This document shows positions 1-8,390 of a stretch of 64,000 nucleotides of DNA, in pieces. Origin of the DNA: Mameliella sp. CS4 (lineage in GTDB: Bacteria; Pseudomonadota; Alphaproteobacteria; Rhodobacterales; Rhodobacteraceae). Location of the stretch: the NCBI RefSeq assembly GCF_019392335.1, contig NZ_JAHXRQ010000019.1, forward strand, positions 43,287 through 107,286, in the 5' to 3' direction. The position numbers and the translations under genes are program-made. The stretch's first letter is position 1. Each line of letters opens with the position of its first letter. The notes under the pieces are model-generated. The model was not told the DNA's origin and did not search any database. It saw only the letters and a list, made by a program, of their open reading frames with translations.

Positions 1-611
1 TAGACGAATTCCTTGTTCATGAAGACGTTCTGGTCTTGCTCGCGATCCAGCGAGACGAATTTGAAGTCCTTGCGCTTCTGCAGGATCAACGGCTTCAGCG
101 CGCGGCGCGTGTCCAGCAAGTACCAGGGCGTGCCCGAACCGCCACCGGTGTTCGAAACGGAGGTCGGGGTGCCATCCTCGTCAAGGACCGGGTGGTCTGT
201 ATCGAAGAAGTTCTGCTCGTCGTAGCACTCGGTGGTGAAGCCAAGGGGCAGCAGACCGAAGACCATCAGGTCCCATTCGGAGCCGGTCGACATACCCATC
301 TCTTCGAAGAGCGGCGCGTAGATGCCGAGGTTGTCGGTTTCGATGTCGTCACGGTCGACGCCGACGGTCAATTCCAGCGGCTTTTCGGTGATGGCGTAAT
401 CGTGCTGCATCAGGTTCTGGACCAGGCGCGGGCCGATCCATTCACGTACGCGCGGGATCTTCCCGAGCCAGCCGTACTTCTGTTCCTTCTGCGTCGACCG
501 GACCTCGGTCGCGACCCGGTTCCACATCGGCTGCGCCTGTCCCAGCCCACGCTGAAAGGAGGCGTTGAACCCGACCCGGAGGCTGTTCAGGTTTGCGGCG
601 TTTACAAGCAT
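1..611 (-). CDS. Mu-like major head subunit (gpT-type), C-terminus beyond the window
   Basis: This is the major capsid protein of a Mu-type tailed phage, the subunit that builds the icosahedral shell. About 203 N-terminal residues are present and the gene runs off at base 1. The ATG at 611 is preceded by GAGGA seven bases upstream. Translation begins MLVNAANLNSLRVGFNASF and contains VDRDDIETDN, then LGFTTECYDEQNFFDTDH, a block characteristic of Mu gpT relatives. It lies directly after the decoration gene in the usual Mu order G-I/Z-(decoration)-T. The family call is recognition from memory; the reading frame is seen directly. The missing part cannot be assessed. Confidence 0.9.
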   Translation of the reverse strand, partial: MLVNAANLNSLRVGFNASFQRGLGQAQPMWNRVATEVRSTQKEQKYGWLGKIPRVREWIGPRLVQNLMQHDYAITEKPLELTVGVDRDDIETDNLGIYAPLFEEMGMSTGSEWDLMVFGLLPLGFTTECYDEQNFFDTDHPVLDEDGTPTSVSNTGGGSGTPWYLLDTRRALKPLILQKRKDFKFVSLDREQDQNVFMNKEFV

Positions 612-621
612 GTCAATGTCC

Positions 622-1374
622 TCAGAGGGTCAGCGCGGGTTGCGCGGTGGCACCGTGGGCGCCGGTGACGATCCAGCCGACGGTGGCGTCGATGAACTCC
701 AGCGTCGCGGTGTCGCCCGCGTCGGCGAAAACGATGGTGGCAAAGCCCGAGCAGGTGTCGGGCGTCAGGGTGCCGTCGCCGCCGTCAGAGACCAGCGAGA
801 CGGTCAGCTTTTGCCCCGGAGTGCCGTCGGCCAGCGTCAACGCCTCTGCGCCGCCGGTGGTCTTGGCGACGTAGCGGTGCGTGACCGGGATCGCCAGCGT
901 GGCCCCGGCGACCGCTACCGATCCGGCGGTGATCGCGGTGGCAAAGGCGGCGGCGGTCGCACCCTCGTCCATCAGGACCCAAACGCCGTTGCTGTCCAGC
1001 CCGGCGACGATCCCGGCAGGCGAGCGCGTGCCGGACCCATCGGTCTTGGCGACGGTCTGATCGTCGACGGCATAGCAGACGTCGCCGATCTCGGCCTTGG
1101 TGATCTCGTCCGCCGCCGACGAGTTGGCAAAGCGGTAGATGCCGGGGCGATAATCGCAGGTCAGGTCACCCGCCGAGCCTGCGGAGTTGTCGACCCGCTC
1201 TTCTGCGCGGCCGGCGCCGACAAGGCCCGTGGCGGTCTGGCCCTCGACCAGGTTGCCCGAGGCATCGCGCATCACCAGGGCGCCGGCATAGATCACGGTC
1301 GAGGCGGCAACGTCGCCCTGGCGGATGTCACCCTCGAACCGGGCAGTGTTGCGGTCTGCGGTCAGTGCGGCCAT
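622..1374 (-). CDS. Phage capsid decoration (cement) protein, DUF2190-like
   Basis: 250 residues. The N-terminal third (GDIRQGDVAASTVIYAGALV, then GLVGAGRAEERVDNSAGSAGD) reads like the small beta-rich capsid-cement proteins (DUF2190 type) that stabilise phage heads. The C-terminal part, roughly residues 120-250, is rich in Ala, Gly, Thr and Val and looks like additional beta-sandwich sequence, so the protein is about twice the usual length of such cement proteins. Its ATG overlaps the stop of the protease gene by ATGA, and the major head gene follows after about 10 bases. Position between protease/scaffold and major head supports a head role. The exact family assignment is moderate. Confidence 0.7.
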   Translation of the reverse strand: MAALTADRNTARFEGDIRQGDVAASTVIYAGALVMRDASGNLVEGQTATGLVGAGRAEERVDNSAGSAGDLTCDYRPGIYRFANSSAADEITKAEIGDVCYAVDDQTVAKTDGSGTRSPAGIVAGLDSNGVWVLMDEGATAAAFATAITAGSVAVAGATLAIPVTHRYVAKTTGGAEALTLADGTPGQKLTVSLVSDGGDGTLTPDTCSGFATIVFADAGDTATLEFIDATVGWIVTGAHGATAQPALTL

Positions 1375-1910
1375 CAGGCTGCCTCCTCTTCGCCCGCGTC
1401 AGCCTTCAGCTGCGCAAGGAAATCCTCGTGGGACACCCCGAGCTGGTCGGCGACCGTCTTCTGGTCGGCGCTCAGTTCGGTGATTGCCTCACCCTTCGGG
1501 GCCGACTTGGCTGTATGGGTCGCCGAGAGCTTCGGCAGGCGGCTCACCACCATCTCGGCGCGGTCGGGATTTTCGAGCCAGAGCGCCGAGAGCTCGACGC
1601 GGAAGTCGGCATCGATGGCGCGGCCTTCGGCCACCTTGTTGTCCAGCCACTGTTCAGCGCGCAGCTCGCCCAGCTGCTCGGTCAGCTCGGCGACCTGGTC
1701 GGCGTCGCCGGCATTCGCCACGGCTGCCTTGGCCAGGACGGTCAGTTCCGCCACGCTGGCGCCCTCCTCGGCCCCCAGCGCAAGCGCCAGGGTGGAGAGC
1801 TCGGCGGGCTTTTCCGCGCCTTTCTTCAGCTTGGAGATGGCGGCGAGGATCGCGTCCTCACCAGCATCTTCCGCGAGGCCCAGGGCCTTCGCGATTGCGG
1901 CCATGTTCAT
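1374..1910 (-). CDS. Possible nested in-frame scaffold (gpZ-type) from an internal start
   Basis: Within the protease gene an in-frame ATG at 1910 (peptide MNMAAIAKALGLAEDAGED) is preceded by GAGGAG with nine bases between it and the ATG, a good Shine-Dalgarno arrangement. It would produce a 178-residue Ala/Glu-rich helical protein identical to the protease C-terminus. In Mu, gene Z is nested in gene I in this way and encodes the scaffold. The ribosome site is seen directly. Use of the start is inferred by analogy. Confidence 0.5.
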   Translation of the reverse strand: MNMAAIAKALGLAEDAGEDAILAAISKLKKGAEKPAELSTLALALGAEEGASVAELTVLAKAAVANAGDADQVAELTEQLGELRAEQWLDNKVAEGRAIDADFRVELSALWLENPDRAEMVVSRLPKLSATHTAKSAPKGEAITELSADQKTVADQLGVSHEDFLAQLKADAGEEEAA

Positions 1911-2390
1911 GTCGTCTGTCTCCTCGGAAAGGGATGCGATGGCCCCGCCCAGGGCGGGGGTATTGGTCAGGGAGGCGTGGAAGATCCGCGCCACCTTGCC
2001 GGTGGCCTTGTTGAAGGACATCACCGGCGAAATGCCGTGGTAGGCACGGTCCGCCATCAGCTCGGCGCCCTTGCTGTTCCAGGTCACACGCCCCCAGATC
2101 CCGTCCGGGCGGCCCTGCAGCTCCTCGATCCAGCCCACGGCCGGAGCGTCACCGCCCTTCGGGGCGGAGCGCGTGGTGGCATGGTTCACATCGATAAAGA
2201 TCCGCTCACCGGAGGCGGTGCTGGCGGCGATCAGCTCCTCGGCACTGTCGTAGAACCAGGGACCCCGCCCATCGACAGAGCGGAACTTCTCGCCCGGTGC
2301 GGGCAGGAGCTGGATCCATTCGGGCGGGGCCTCGCCTTCCAGCGAAAGAGCCACTGCCTCGAATGACGAGATATCTGGACGCGTGTTCAT
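1374..2390 (-). CDS. Mu-like prohead protease (gpI-type) with C-terminal scaffold region
   Basis: 338 residues, matching Mu gpI: a head-maturation protease whose C-terminal part, also made separately, acts as scaffold. The N-terminal half carries conserved-looking stretches: PPEWIQLLPAPGEKFRSVDG, IFIDVNHATTRSAPKGGDAP and HGISPVMSF, the last followed by HASLTNTPAL. The second half is Ala/Glu-rich and helical, as expected of a scaffold. An internal start with a good ribosome site at 1910 could give the scaffold alone. The promoter-like repeat at 2393-2437 lies just upstream, where Mu has its late promoter PI. The stop overlaps the decoration gene start. Confidence 0.9.
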   Translation of the reverse strand: MNTRPDISSFEAVALSLEGEAPPEWIQLLPAPGEKFRSVDGRGPWFYDSAEELIAASTASGERIFIDVNHATTRSAPKGGDAPAVGWIEELQGRPDGIWGRVTWNSKGAELMADRAYHGISPVMSFNKATGKVARIFHASLTNTPALGGAIASLSEETDDMNMAAIAKALGLAEDAGEDAILAAISKLKKGAEKPAELSTLALALGAEEGASVAELTVLAKAAVANAGDADQVAELTEQLGELRAEQWLDNKVAEGRAIDADFRVELSALWLENPDRAEMVVSRLPKLSATHTAKSAPKGEAITELSADQKTVADQLGVSHEDFLAQLKADAGEEEAA

Positions 2391-2392
2391 GA

Positions 2393-2437
2393 GGGCAAAA
2401 TGCCCGGTTCCGCGCCCCCGCTACATTGGGAAGGTTG
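2393..2437 (-). promoter_or_regulatory. Candidate late promoter/activator site upstream of the protease gene (PI-like)
   Basis: On the minus strand the 17-mer CAACCTTCCCAATGTAG is followed after exactly 11 bases by AACCGGGCATTTTG. The same two blocks with the same 11-base gap (second block AACCCGGCATTCTG) lie upstream of the lysozyme gene at 12005-12049. Mu places C-dependent promoters upstream of lys and I. The duplication and spacing are seen directly; promoter activity is inferred. Confidence 0.65.
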
Positions 2438-2446
2438 CGCGGAAGA

Positions 2447-2938
2447 TCAGTCGTCGATCAGGTCTTGAAGGTAGTCTTCAATGGTCTTCAGGATGGCGCT
2501 CTCACCCTCGGGACCGATGCCTACGAAGGGCCGGGCCGGGATGTCGCCCCAGGGGATCGAAGCACCGCGCGACGTGGTCCCGAACTGCCCCTGGGCCGCG
2601 CCGAACTGCATCACGGCGGCGTAGATCATGTTTGATCCCCAATCGACGTGCCCCGGCGCAACCTCATAGGCAATCGTAGTCGACAGCGCGCGTGTCACCC
2701 CGACCAGCGGGCCACCTTTCGGCGTGTCGCCCCGAGCGGCATAGGCGTCCAGCGTTGCCTGGCTGCGCGGTGCCCAGGCCGTGCCATCCGGCGCTGTGCC
2801 AGTCTTGAAATTGCCCTTGGTCCGCTCGACCATCAATTCGCCGATGTCCTGAAGGAGCGGCGTCAGGTCGGAAAGCGCCTGTTCTGCCTCGGCCAGGGCG
2901 GGGCGCAGCGTGTCCGTGGTGACGTCGACGGTGATCAT
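2447..2938 (-). CDS. Phage virion morphogenesis protein, Mu gpG-like
   Basis: 163 residues, resembling the phage virion morphogenesis/tail completion family that includes Mu gpG. Recognisable features are an N-terminal helical region (LRPALAEAEQALSDLTPLLQ), then MVERTKGNFKTGTAPDGTAW and, near the end, DIPARPFVGIGPE, the R-P-F-(V/L)-G block common in this family. In Mu, gpG is needed for head/tail assembly late in morphogenesis. It sits between the F-like gene cluster and the protease gene, in Mu order. A gap of about 56 bases with the promoter-like repeat separates it from the protease gene. Confidence 0.85.
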   Translation of the reverse strand: MITVDVTTDTLRPALAEAEQALSDLTPLLQDIGELMVERTKGNFKTGTAPDGTAWAPRSQATLDAYAARGDTPKGGPLVGVTRALSTTIAYEVAPGHVDWGSNMIYAAVMQFGAAQGQFGTTSRGASIPWGDIPARPFVGIGPEGESAILKTIEDYLQDLIDD

Positions 2939-2944
2939 GCCGGC

Positions 2945-3151
2945 TCAGAGATCCAGTTCGACCGTTGGTGCGGCGGGATCGAAATCTGCGGACTGCCGCG
3001 CCATGAACAGCGCCTCCGACCAGGTGGCGCGTGCCATGTCCTGGTCTTCCTCCGGCAACTGCTCGATCAGCTCCGACAAGCGATCCTCCGCATCCGCCGG
3101 CAGTGGCTCCGCGTTGATCAGGTCCATGATCTGCTGCGTGACGTCAGACAT
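2945..3151 (-). CDS. Small acidic hypothetical phage protein between F-like and G-like genes
   Basis: 68 residues starting MSDVTQQIMDLINAEPLP, acidic and helical, with no domain recognised. The ATG at 3151 overlaps the end of the F-like gene by eight bases and the stop lies six bases before the gpG start, so it is embedded in the head operon and probably translated by coupling. The same frame is open further upstream, but that extension reads against the F gene in a Cys/Ser/Arg-rich composition and is unlikely to be coding. Function unknown. Confidence 0.6.
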   Translation of the reverse strand: MSDVTQQIMDLINAEPLPADAEDRLSELIEQLPEEDQDMARATWSEALFMARQSADFDPAAPTVELDL

Positions 3152-4631
3152 TCCGGCGGTCCCTTGCCTTGAACAGAGTGAGCAGCTCGGGCTTGATCCG
3201 GGCGTGATACTCCGGCCCCAACATATACAGCACGAAGCTCTCAGCGACAAACTCCTTGAAGTTTGTCGACCCGTAGATCGAAACCGCGAAGTTCCACCCG
3301 TCGCGATCCCAGCCTTCAATCGCTGCGTTCACCGCCTCCCAATGGGAAAAGTGGAACTGGTGGCCGGTCTCGTGAATGGCCACGGAGCGTGGATAGTCGT
3401 CGCCCCCGATCACCACCGTGTGCTGCCATGTTGCGCGTTCGGCCGCGCGGCGTGCTGGACCATCCGGCAGCTTTGCAATCGCCTTCGCATGTTCCGTTGC
3501 CCAGGTCTCCAATCGCTTGGCTTGTGCCTCGGGCGCATACCAGGGCTCCCTGGACAGCCCGACCCTGTTCCAGCCCATGACCTTGTATCCGGGTGCGTAC
3601 CAGGCACTGGCGTTCGGCGAAGGCTTGAGCCTGCCTCCGGTTGCCGTGGCTATGACCTTCGCGGAGCCCACGGCCTGCAACGGCACCATATCGAAGCGGT
3701 TTTTCAACTCCCAGAGCGTTTGCACCACCTCGTTGACCGCATCGAGCTTCACCTTCCCGGGCCAAGCGACCTGTTTCTCGGCCAGCCCGCTTTCCACCAC
3801 CAGCACCGCCGCATCCTTCAGGGACGTCGCCGGTCGCAGAGGCGGCACGGACGGCGACGGCGGGTCGGCGGCATCTTCGGTCAGCGCCGTGAACAACCCT
3901 TCGGGCAAGGCACCGGCCTTGCGCCGGATCTGCTTCCGCACCTCCTCGACCACGCTGCCGCCCGGCGCATATCCCCAGCCCCGGTCGATCCCGTCCGGCT
4001 CGCCGGTCTTCGGGCTGAGATCCCGCCAGTTCTCGGGCAGCGTGACGTTCGGGTTGCCGCCTACGCGCCGCGCGCCCCGGATAGAGCGCGCGCCGATGAC
4101 GTAGCAGCTGCAGCCCCAGCCGTTCGGGGGATAGTGCGTGGCCCAGAACGGGTGGTCCGCCGGCAGGATCAGCCCGTCCCAGGCCAAGTGCTGCTCGCGC
4201 GGCTCGATTGAGCCACCGTGGCGATAGACCCAGTATTTGAACCCGCCCTCGACCAGCTGGGCGTGCCGCCCGGCGGCGTAACTGGTGCGCATGTTCGTCT
4301 GGTAGATGATCCGGGTGCGCCAGGCCTCGCCCTTCTTCGTGCCCTCGCCGGTCCAGCCGTGCCAGCCGCGCTGCTCCACGATCTTGCGGAAGTCGCGCCG
4401 GAACTCTTCCAGGGACGTGCCCTCCGCGATGGCCTTCTCGACAGCCTTGGCCAAATCAGCCAGCAGATCCGCCTTGGCAGCGCCCGCCACCATGAAGGCG
4501 CGGTCGTGCTGCGCCTTCCACAGATCGTCCCATTTGGCCGTGGGCACCTGGTTGCCCAGGCGCAGCCGGAAGGCCGCCACCTGTTCCTTGAACGGCTTCC
4601 GAAAGCTCGTAGCGAGATCAGCCATCGCCAT
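3144..4631 (-). CDS. Mu gpF-like minor head protein fused to a C-terminal HExxH metallopeptidase-like domain
   Basis: 495 residues. The N-terminal half, to about residue 230, is the Mu F / SPP1 gp7-like minor head family: the block RIIYQTNMRTSYAAGRHAQ, then EQHLAWDGLILPADHPFW and NGWGCSCYV with its paired cysteines. After a Pro/Ser linker (about 265-285) comes a second domain. It contains SVAIHETGHQFHFSHWE, where H420-E421-T-G-H424 is a zinc-protease HExxH motif, and a downstream FVAESF whose Glu464 could be the third ligand. Such tails on minor head proteins may be delivered or maturation enzymes; that role is inference. The start overlaps the portal gene end by 14 bases. Confidence 0.85.
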   Translation of the reverse strand: MAMADLATSFRKPFKEQVAAFRLRLGNQVPTAKWDDLWKAQHDRAFMVAGAAKADLLADLAKAVEKAIAEGTSLEEFRRDFRKIVEQRGWHGWTGEGTKKGEAWRTRIIYQTNMRTSYAAGRHAQLVEGGFKYWVYRHGGSIEPREQHLAWDGLILPADHPFWATHYPPNGWGCSCYVIGARSIRGARRVGGNPNVTLPENWRDLSPKTGEPDGIDRGWGYAPGGSVVEEVRKQIRRKAGALPEGLFTALTEDAADPPSPSVPPLRPATSLKDAAVLVVESGLAEKQVAWPGKVKLDAVNEVVQTLWELKNRFDMVPLQAVGSAKVIATATGGRLKPSPNASAWYAPGYKVMGWNRVGLSREPWYAPEAQAKRLETWATEHAKAIAKLPDGPARRAAERATWQHTVVIGGDDYPRSVAIHETGHQFHFSHWEAVNAAIEGWDRDGWNFAVSIYGSTNFKEFVAESFVLYMLGPEYHARIKPELLTLFKARDRRNV

Positions 4632-6243
4632 CCCCGGCCATCAGACGCCCTGCAAGGTCACCCGCAATGAACGCCTGCGCCAGCACCTGTGCCAGCGCGT
4701 CCTGCGAGATCGCGGGATAGGCGCCCAGCAGCATCTCGCGCAGCTCGTCCAGGCTATCGGCCGTGCCCATCATCGCCTCGATCTGCGCCAGCATCGCCTC
4801 GATCTCGGGCGCGGCCTCCTCGGTCAGCTGATCGACCGCGATGTCGAGAGGCGCTGTGCCGCCCGCTGAGCGGCCTCTCTCGTCGTCACGGCCCACCGCC
4901 GCCGAAAGAGCGGCAAGGGTATTCAATGGGTATTTAACGGCGCTCTCATGAGGGTTTCCGTCCCCTGCCCCCGGTTGACCCGGCGCCTGCAGCGCATTCT
5001 GCCCCCCGGGACGCAGGATTTTGGCCCCTTCGGAGGGGCGGCGCAGGCCGAGCTTGGCATAGACATCGTCCTCTGCCACGGCCAGCCCGCGATCCACAGC
5101 CTCCCCCACGGTCTCCATCCACTTGGCAAGGTCCTCGGCCTCGGGGCGGGCGATCACGATCCGGGGGTAGCGGCCATGCTCGCGGTAATTCAGATCCACC
5201 CAGGGCCGCACCAGGTCGCGGTTGAGCGCCCCGGAGAGCGCCTTGGCGTCCGCCCGCTCGATGTCTTCCTGCACCATCCGGTGCTCCTTGCCGGAGCCCA
5301 GCCCGCCGACCTCGGCGTCGGTGGTCGCGGTCTGGCCCAGCACCGCCTTCGAGACCTGCTTGTCCAGCCAGTCGGCCCGGCTCTCGTAAAGATCCACCGA
5401 GGCGCCGACATTCTTCGTCTCGACAAACTCGATCTCCATGCCTTCGGGCATGATCGCGGCGCAGTCGCCAGCGATGTTCGCCACCGCCCGGAACAGCGTG
5501 TTGCGGTCATCCTCGGAGGCGCCCACCGGGTATCTGCCGACGCGCAGGGGTTGGCCATAGGTCTGGGTGAAGATCGCCCAGTCCCGCAGCGTGTACATCT
5601 TGAACAGGTAAGCCCAGGTCACGGCCCGGCAGATCCCCGAGCGCGGCGTGATCCCGCTCTTGGCCCTAATCCGGGGGTGGATGAACTTGTACGCGGGCAT
5701 CGGCTCGTCCTGGCCGTTCTCGCCGATCAGGATTGGCGTCTTGAGATCGCGGCGGTCGAAGCGGAACCAGCGTGGGTCCCGCGCCTCTAGCCGCACCGGC
5801 CAGATCTGACCCGTGCTTTGCTCCCAGATGATCTCCGTGAACGAATAGCCCTTGCCGATACTGTCGAGGATATCGAACAGCTCCTCCTCCAGCTCGTCGC
5901 GCAGGAGCCAGGTCCGAAGATCCTCGGCGATCCGCTTGTCGATGGCGTCCGAGCTGGCGTCCTCGACCGTGATGTCGAGTTGGGTGACGCTGCGCTTCCG
6001 CGTGCCCAGGACACCGACATAGTGCAGGTCGCGCTCTTCCATCGCCTCGGCCAGCTCCAGCTGGCGTTCGGGATGCCCCTCGTCTGCCTCGCGCAAGATG
6101 TTGGCCAGGCGGCGCGGATCGAGCCCGTCGCCGGGATAGCCGGTGAGCGGCGAGCGCACGCCCGTCAGGGACGGCCCGGCCACCTCGCGGGTCAGCTCAC
6201 GCCGACGGACCGGGCGGCCCCATTGATCGACCAGTTGGGTCAT
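4618..6243 (-). CDS. Phage portal protein, Mu gp29-like (DUF935)
   Basis: 541 residues, close to the usual length of Mu-type portal proteins, the dodecameric ring through which DNA enters the head. Family-typical stretches are LEARDPRWFRFDRRDL, KFIHPRIRAKSG, FKMYTLRDWAIFTQTYGQPL (the strongest landmark) and KAVLGQTATTDAE. The C-terminal 150 residues are variable and acidic/Ala-rich. It stands between the terminase gene, 13 bases upstream, and the F-like gene, which overlaps it. Family assignment is by recognition. Confidence 0.92.
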   Translation of the reverse strand: MTQLVDQWGRPVRRRELTREVAGPSLTGVRSPLTGYPGDGLDPRRLANILREADEGHPERQLELAEAMEERDLHYVGVLGTRKRSVTQLDITVEDASSDAIDKRIAEDLRTWLLRDELEEELFDILDSIGKGYSFTEIIWEQSTGQIWPVRLEARDPRWFRFDRRDLKTPILIGENGQDEPMPAYKFIHPRIRAKSGITPRSGICRAVTWAYLFKMYTLRDWAIFTQTYGQPLRVGRYPVGASEDDRNTLFRAVANIAGDCAAIMPEGMEIEFVETKNVGASVDLYESRADWLDKQVSKAVLGQTATTDAEVGGLGSGKEHRMVQEDIERADAKALSGALNRDLVRPWVDLNYREHGRYPRIVIARPEAEDLAKWMETVGEAVDRGLAVAEDDVYAKLGLRRPSEGAKILRPGGQNALQAPGQPGAGDGNPHESAVKYPLNTLAALSAAVGRDDERGRSAGGTAPLDIAVDQLTEEAAPEIEAMLAQIEAMMGTADSLDELREMLLGAYPAISQDALAQVLAQAFIAGDLAGRLMAGDGDG

Positions 6244-6256
6244 TGGTCACTCCTTG

Positions 6257-7888
6257 TCAAAACACGCCACCGCGCAGGCGCGCGCCCAGCGGCTGGCGCC
6301 ACCAGGGCCGGTCATTGTCCCGATCCTCGGGACCGTCCTGGCGTTCTGTCACCGGCTGGTAGGCGATCTCGGTACCGGTCTGTCGGCTGGCGTACCAGGC
6401 GAGCGCCCCTGCCACGGCGCTGTCGCCGTGACGGTCCAGCCCGTCCGATCCCTTGAACCGGAAGTCGCGCGGCACGCGGATGATCCCATCCACGAACTGC
6501 AACGCCTGGTGATCCGCCAGCACGTCGGCGTGCCTGGGCAATTCGATGGTGCGGTCGGTGAAGGCCTCGATGTAGGAGGGCATCTCGGAGGCGTACCATT
6601 CGCGGCTGAAGCTCACCTCCTCGATCCGGCTGCCGTAGCGCATGGCCGCCTCCTCGGCGAGGTAGGCACCGTTGCCGGTCTTGTCGACGGCGCCCTTCAT
6701 GAAGCGTGGCAACCGGTCCGCGATGTAGAAGAAGACCTGCTTTTGCTGGCCGAAGGGGATGTTGCGCATCTCGACGATCAGCTTGCAGCGCTGGCGCAGG
6801 TCCTCGCCCTCTTCCATGATCACGATGTCGGTGGCGTCGCCGGACCGGGCAAAGTCCTCGCCCAGGTTGTGGCGGCGCTTGGGGTCCAGGCTGTCGAGAA
6901 CCGGCTTGAGGTGTTCCTCGCACCAGGCCAGCGTCTCGGCCTTGCGCTGTTCCTCCGGCGCATTCTTGAAGGCGTCCGGCTGGTGCCAGCGGAGGAAAGG
7001 CGCGCCCTTCACCAGGCAGGCCTCGATCTGCACCCGGGTCAGCGCGGCGCCGGCCATCTCCGAGGGGATCGCGTCGAGCTCCTGCTTCATCGCGGCGTCG
7101 CGCGCGCCGTAGGAGCTGCGGATCTGCGCCTCCCAGGCGTCCTGCGCCTCTTGGCTCCACGCGTCGCCCTTCATCAGGCAGACCTTGTTGAAGAGACCGT
7201 TCAAAACCGCGTCGCCGAAAGTGTAGGTGTGGACTTTGAAGCCGTTCTTGCCAGCCTGGGCTTCGCGGATCAGCTCGTTAAACGGGTTCAGGTGCCCGTT
7301 ATGGGTCGAGATCACCCGCACCTTGCCGCCCCAGATCAGCAAGGCGTTCACCGCGTCGATGACCTCGCGCACGTCGCGGTGGAAGGCCGCCTCGTCAATG
7401 ACAACGGTGCCCTGAAGGCCGCGAATGTTCGCCGGGTTCGACGACAGCGCCTCGACACGGAAGCCAGAGGCAAAGCGCACGCGGTAGGCCGCGATCTGCT
7501 TGGTCTTGCCGTCGGGCTGCTGGTCCTCGAAGAGGAACTCCTCGACCTGGCCCAGCTCGCCGGCCACCACCTTGGCGAAGTGGGCGACATAGCCGATGGC
7601 CTCGCGGCCCTTGTCCTTGGTGTCACCGATGTAGAAGCAGTTCTGCCCGCCGGCGGACCGTTTTGCAGCGGCGATCAGGGTGCAACCCAGCATCTCGGCA
7701 AAGGTAATGCCCGTCCGGCGCCCTTTCTCGCAGACCTTCAGGTCCGACAAATCCTCCAGCCAGCTCTTCTGGTGCTCCATGAGGATGCCCTCGGCGAGCG
7801 GGTCGAGATCCGCCGGGATGTCCCCGCCGCGCGGCAGATCGGCCGGGAGTTCCTCGGGATCGCGTGAGAGGACGGGAGCGTTGGTCAA
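6257..7888 (-). CDS. Terminase large subunit, Mu gp28-like
   Basis: 543 residues. The packaging motor ATPase/nuclease of a Mu-type phage. Visible motifs are a Walker A-like CEKGRRTGIT (about 53-62), Walker B TVVIDEAAF with D165/E166, a coupling stretch VISTHNGHLNPFNEL, and a C-terminal nuclease region beginning near HNLGEDFARSGDATD. The chosen start is a TTG at 7888 giving TTGACC, so the stop of the upstream zinc-finger gene and this start overlap (TTGA), suggesting coupled translation. The small subunit (gp27-like) is encoded about 1.4 kb upstream, separated by six small genes. Confidence 0.93.
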   Translation of the reverse strand: MTNAPVLSRDPEELPADLPRGGDIPADLDPLAEGILMEHQKSWLEDLSDLKVCEKGRRTGITFAEMLGCTLIAAAKRSAGGQNCFYIGDTKDKGREAIGYVAHFAKVVAGELGQVEEFLFEDQQPDGKTKQIAAYRVRFASGFRVEALSSNPANIRGLQGTVVIDEAAFHRDVREVIDAVNALLIWGGKVRVISTHNGHLNPFNELIREAQAGKNGFKVHTYTFGDAVLNGLFNKVCLMKGDAWSQEAQDAWEAQIRSSYGARDAAMKQELDAIPSEMAGAALTRVQIEACLVKGAPFLRWHQPDAFKNAPEEQRKAETLAWCEEHLKPVLDSLDPKRRHNLGEDFARSGDATDIVIMEEGEDLRQRCKLIVEMRNIPFGQQKQVFFYIADRLPRFMKGAVDKTGNGAYLAEEAAMRYGSRIEEVSFSREWYASEMPSYIEAFTDRTIELPRHADVLADHQALQFVDGIIRVPRDFRFKGSDGLDRHGDSAVAGALAWYASRQTGTEIAYQPVTERQDGPEDRDNDRPWWRQPLGARLRGGVF

Positions 7889-8121
7889 AACTGAACTCCC
7901 ATCAGGGCCTCCTGAATGGCCCTTTCACGGCAACGCGCCCAGGCCCGTTGCGCCACGTCTCTCCAGCGGCTGTCGCGCGCCGCTCTATCGCGAAGTCGAA
8001 ACCAACGACGACGCATCCAGCGAGGCACGGCAATCCAGTGCTTTCCGCAAATCCACTCGGCGTAGGCTCGCGAGGTAGTCCGGATGCAACCGGGGCAGAG
8101 ACATGTGACACGATCAGTCAT
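7885..8121 (-). CDS. Small Cys/Arg-rich phage protein, putative zinc-binding
   Basis: 78 residues from the ATG at 8121, beginning MTDRVTCLCPGCIRTTSRAY. The CxCxxC cluster plus a later C-x2-H (ICGKHW) suggests a small zinc-binding fold. The rest is strongly basic and Trp/Arg-rich, which would suit nucleic-acid binding. The start overlaps the preceding gene by ATGA and the stop overlaps the terminase start. Similar short Cys-rich genes are common in this part of alphaproteobacterial Mu-like phages. No specific function recognised. Confidence 0.6.
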   Translation of the reverse strand: MTDRVTCLCPGCIRTTSRAYAEWICGKHWIAVPRWMRRRWFRLRDRAARDSRWRDVAQRAWARCRERAIQEALMGVQF

Positions 8122-8390
8122 GCGGCGCGCGCCTCCAAGCGGAGGCGCTCGATGCACAGACGCGCCCGGAGGAAATCGGGATAGCCCTGGACCATTGTCT
8201 CCAGGCGCTCCAGGCGAAGCAGCCGCCCATGCAGCCCGCCCCAGAACCGGCCATCCAGCCTTTTCCCGGCCAGCAAGTCCCGGATCGCGCGGGCGGCGTC
8301 GCGGCAGGCGCGTTCGGCGTCTCGGTCGCGCCCCGCCCAGAAGCGCGCGTGCGCGTCCATGTCGTTGGCGATTTCGGCGGGGCTGGCCAT
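8118..8390 (-). CDS. Hypothetical phage protein, helical and basic
   Basis: 90 residues, MASPAEIANDMDAHARFWAG onward, rich in Ala, Arg and Leu with predicted long helices and no recognised domain. Start and stop both overlap neighbours by four bases (start at 8390 with the stop of the 54-residue gene, stop with the ATG at 8121). The gene is therefore part of the tightly coupled late-operon segment between the gp27-like and terminase genes. Function unknown. Confidence 0.55.
   Translation of the reverse strand: MASPAEIANDMDAHARFWAGRDRDAERACRDAARAIRDLLAGKRLDGRFWGGLHGRLLRLERLETMVQGYPDFLRARLCIERLRLEARAA

Noticed and set aside
36..2366. Long plus-strand frames (up to 492 codons) across the head genes
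   Set aside because: They lie antisense to gpT, the decoration and protease genes, have Arg/Gly/Pro-rich composition and no ribosome site; they are codon-position shadows of GC-rich genes.
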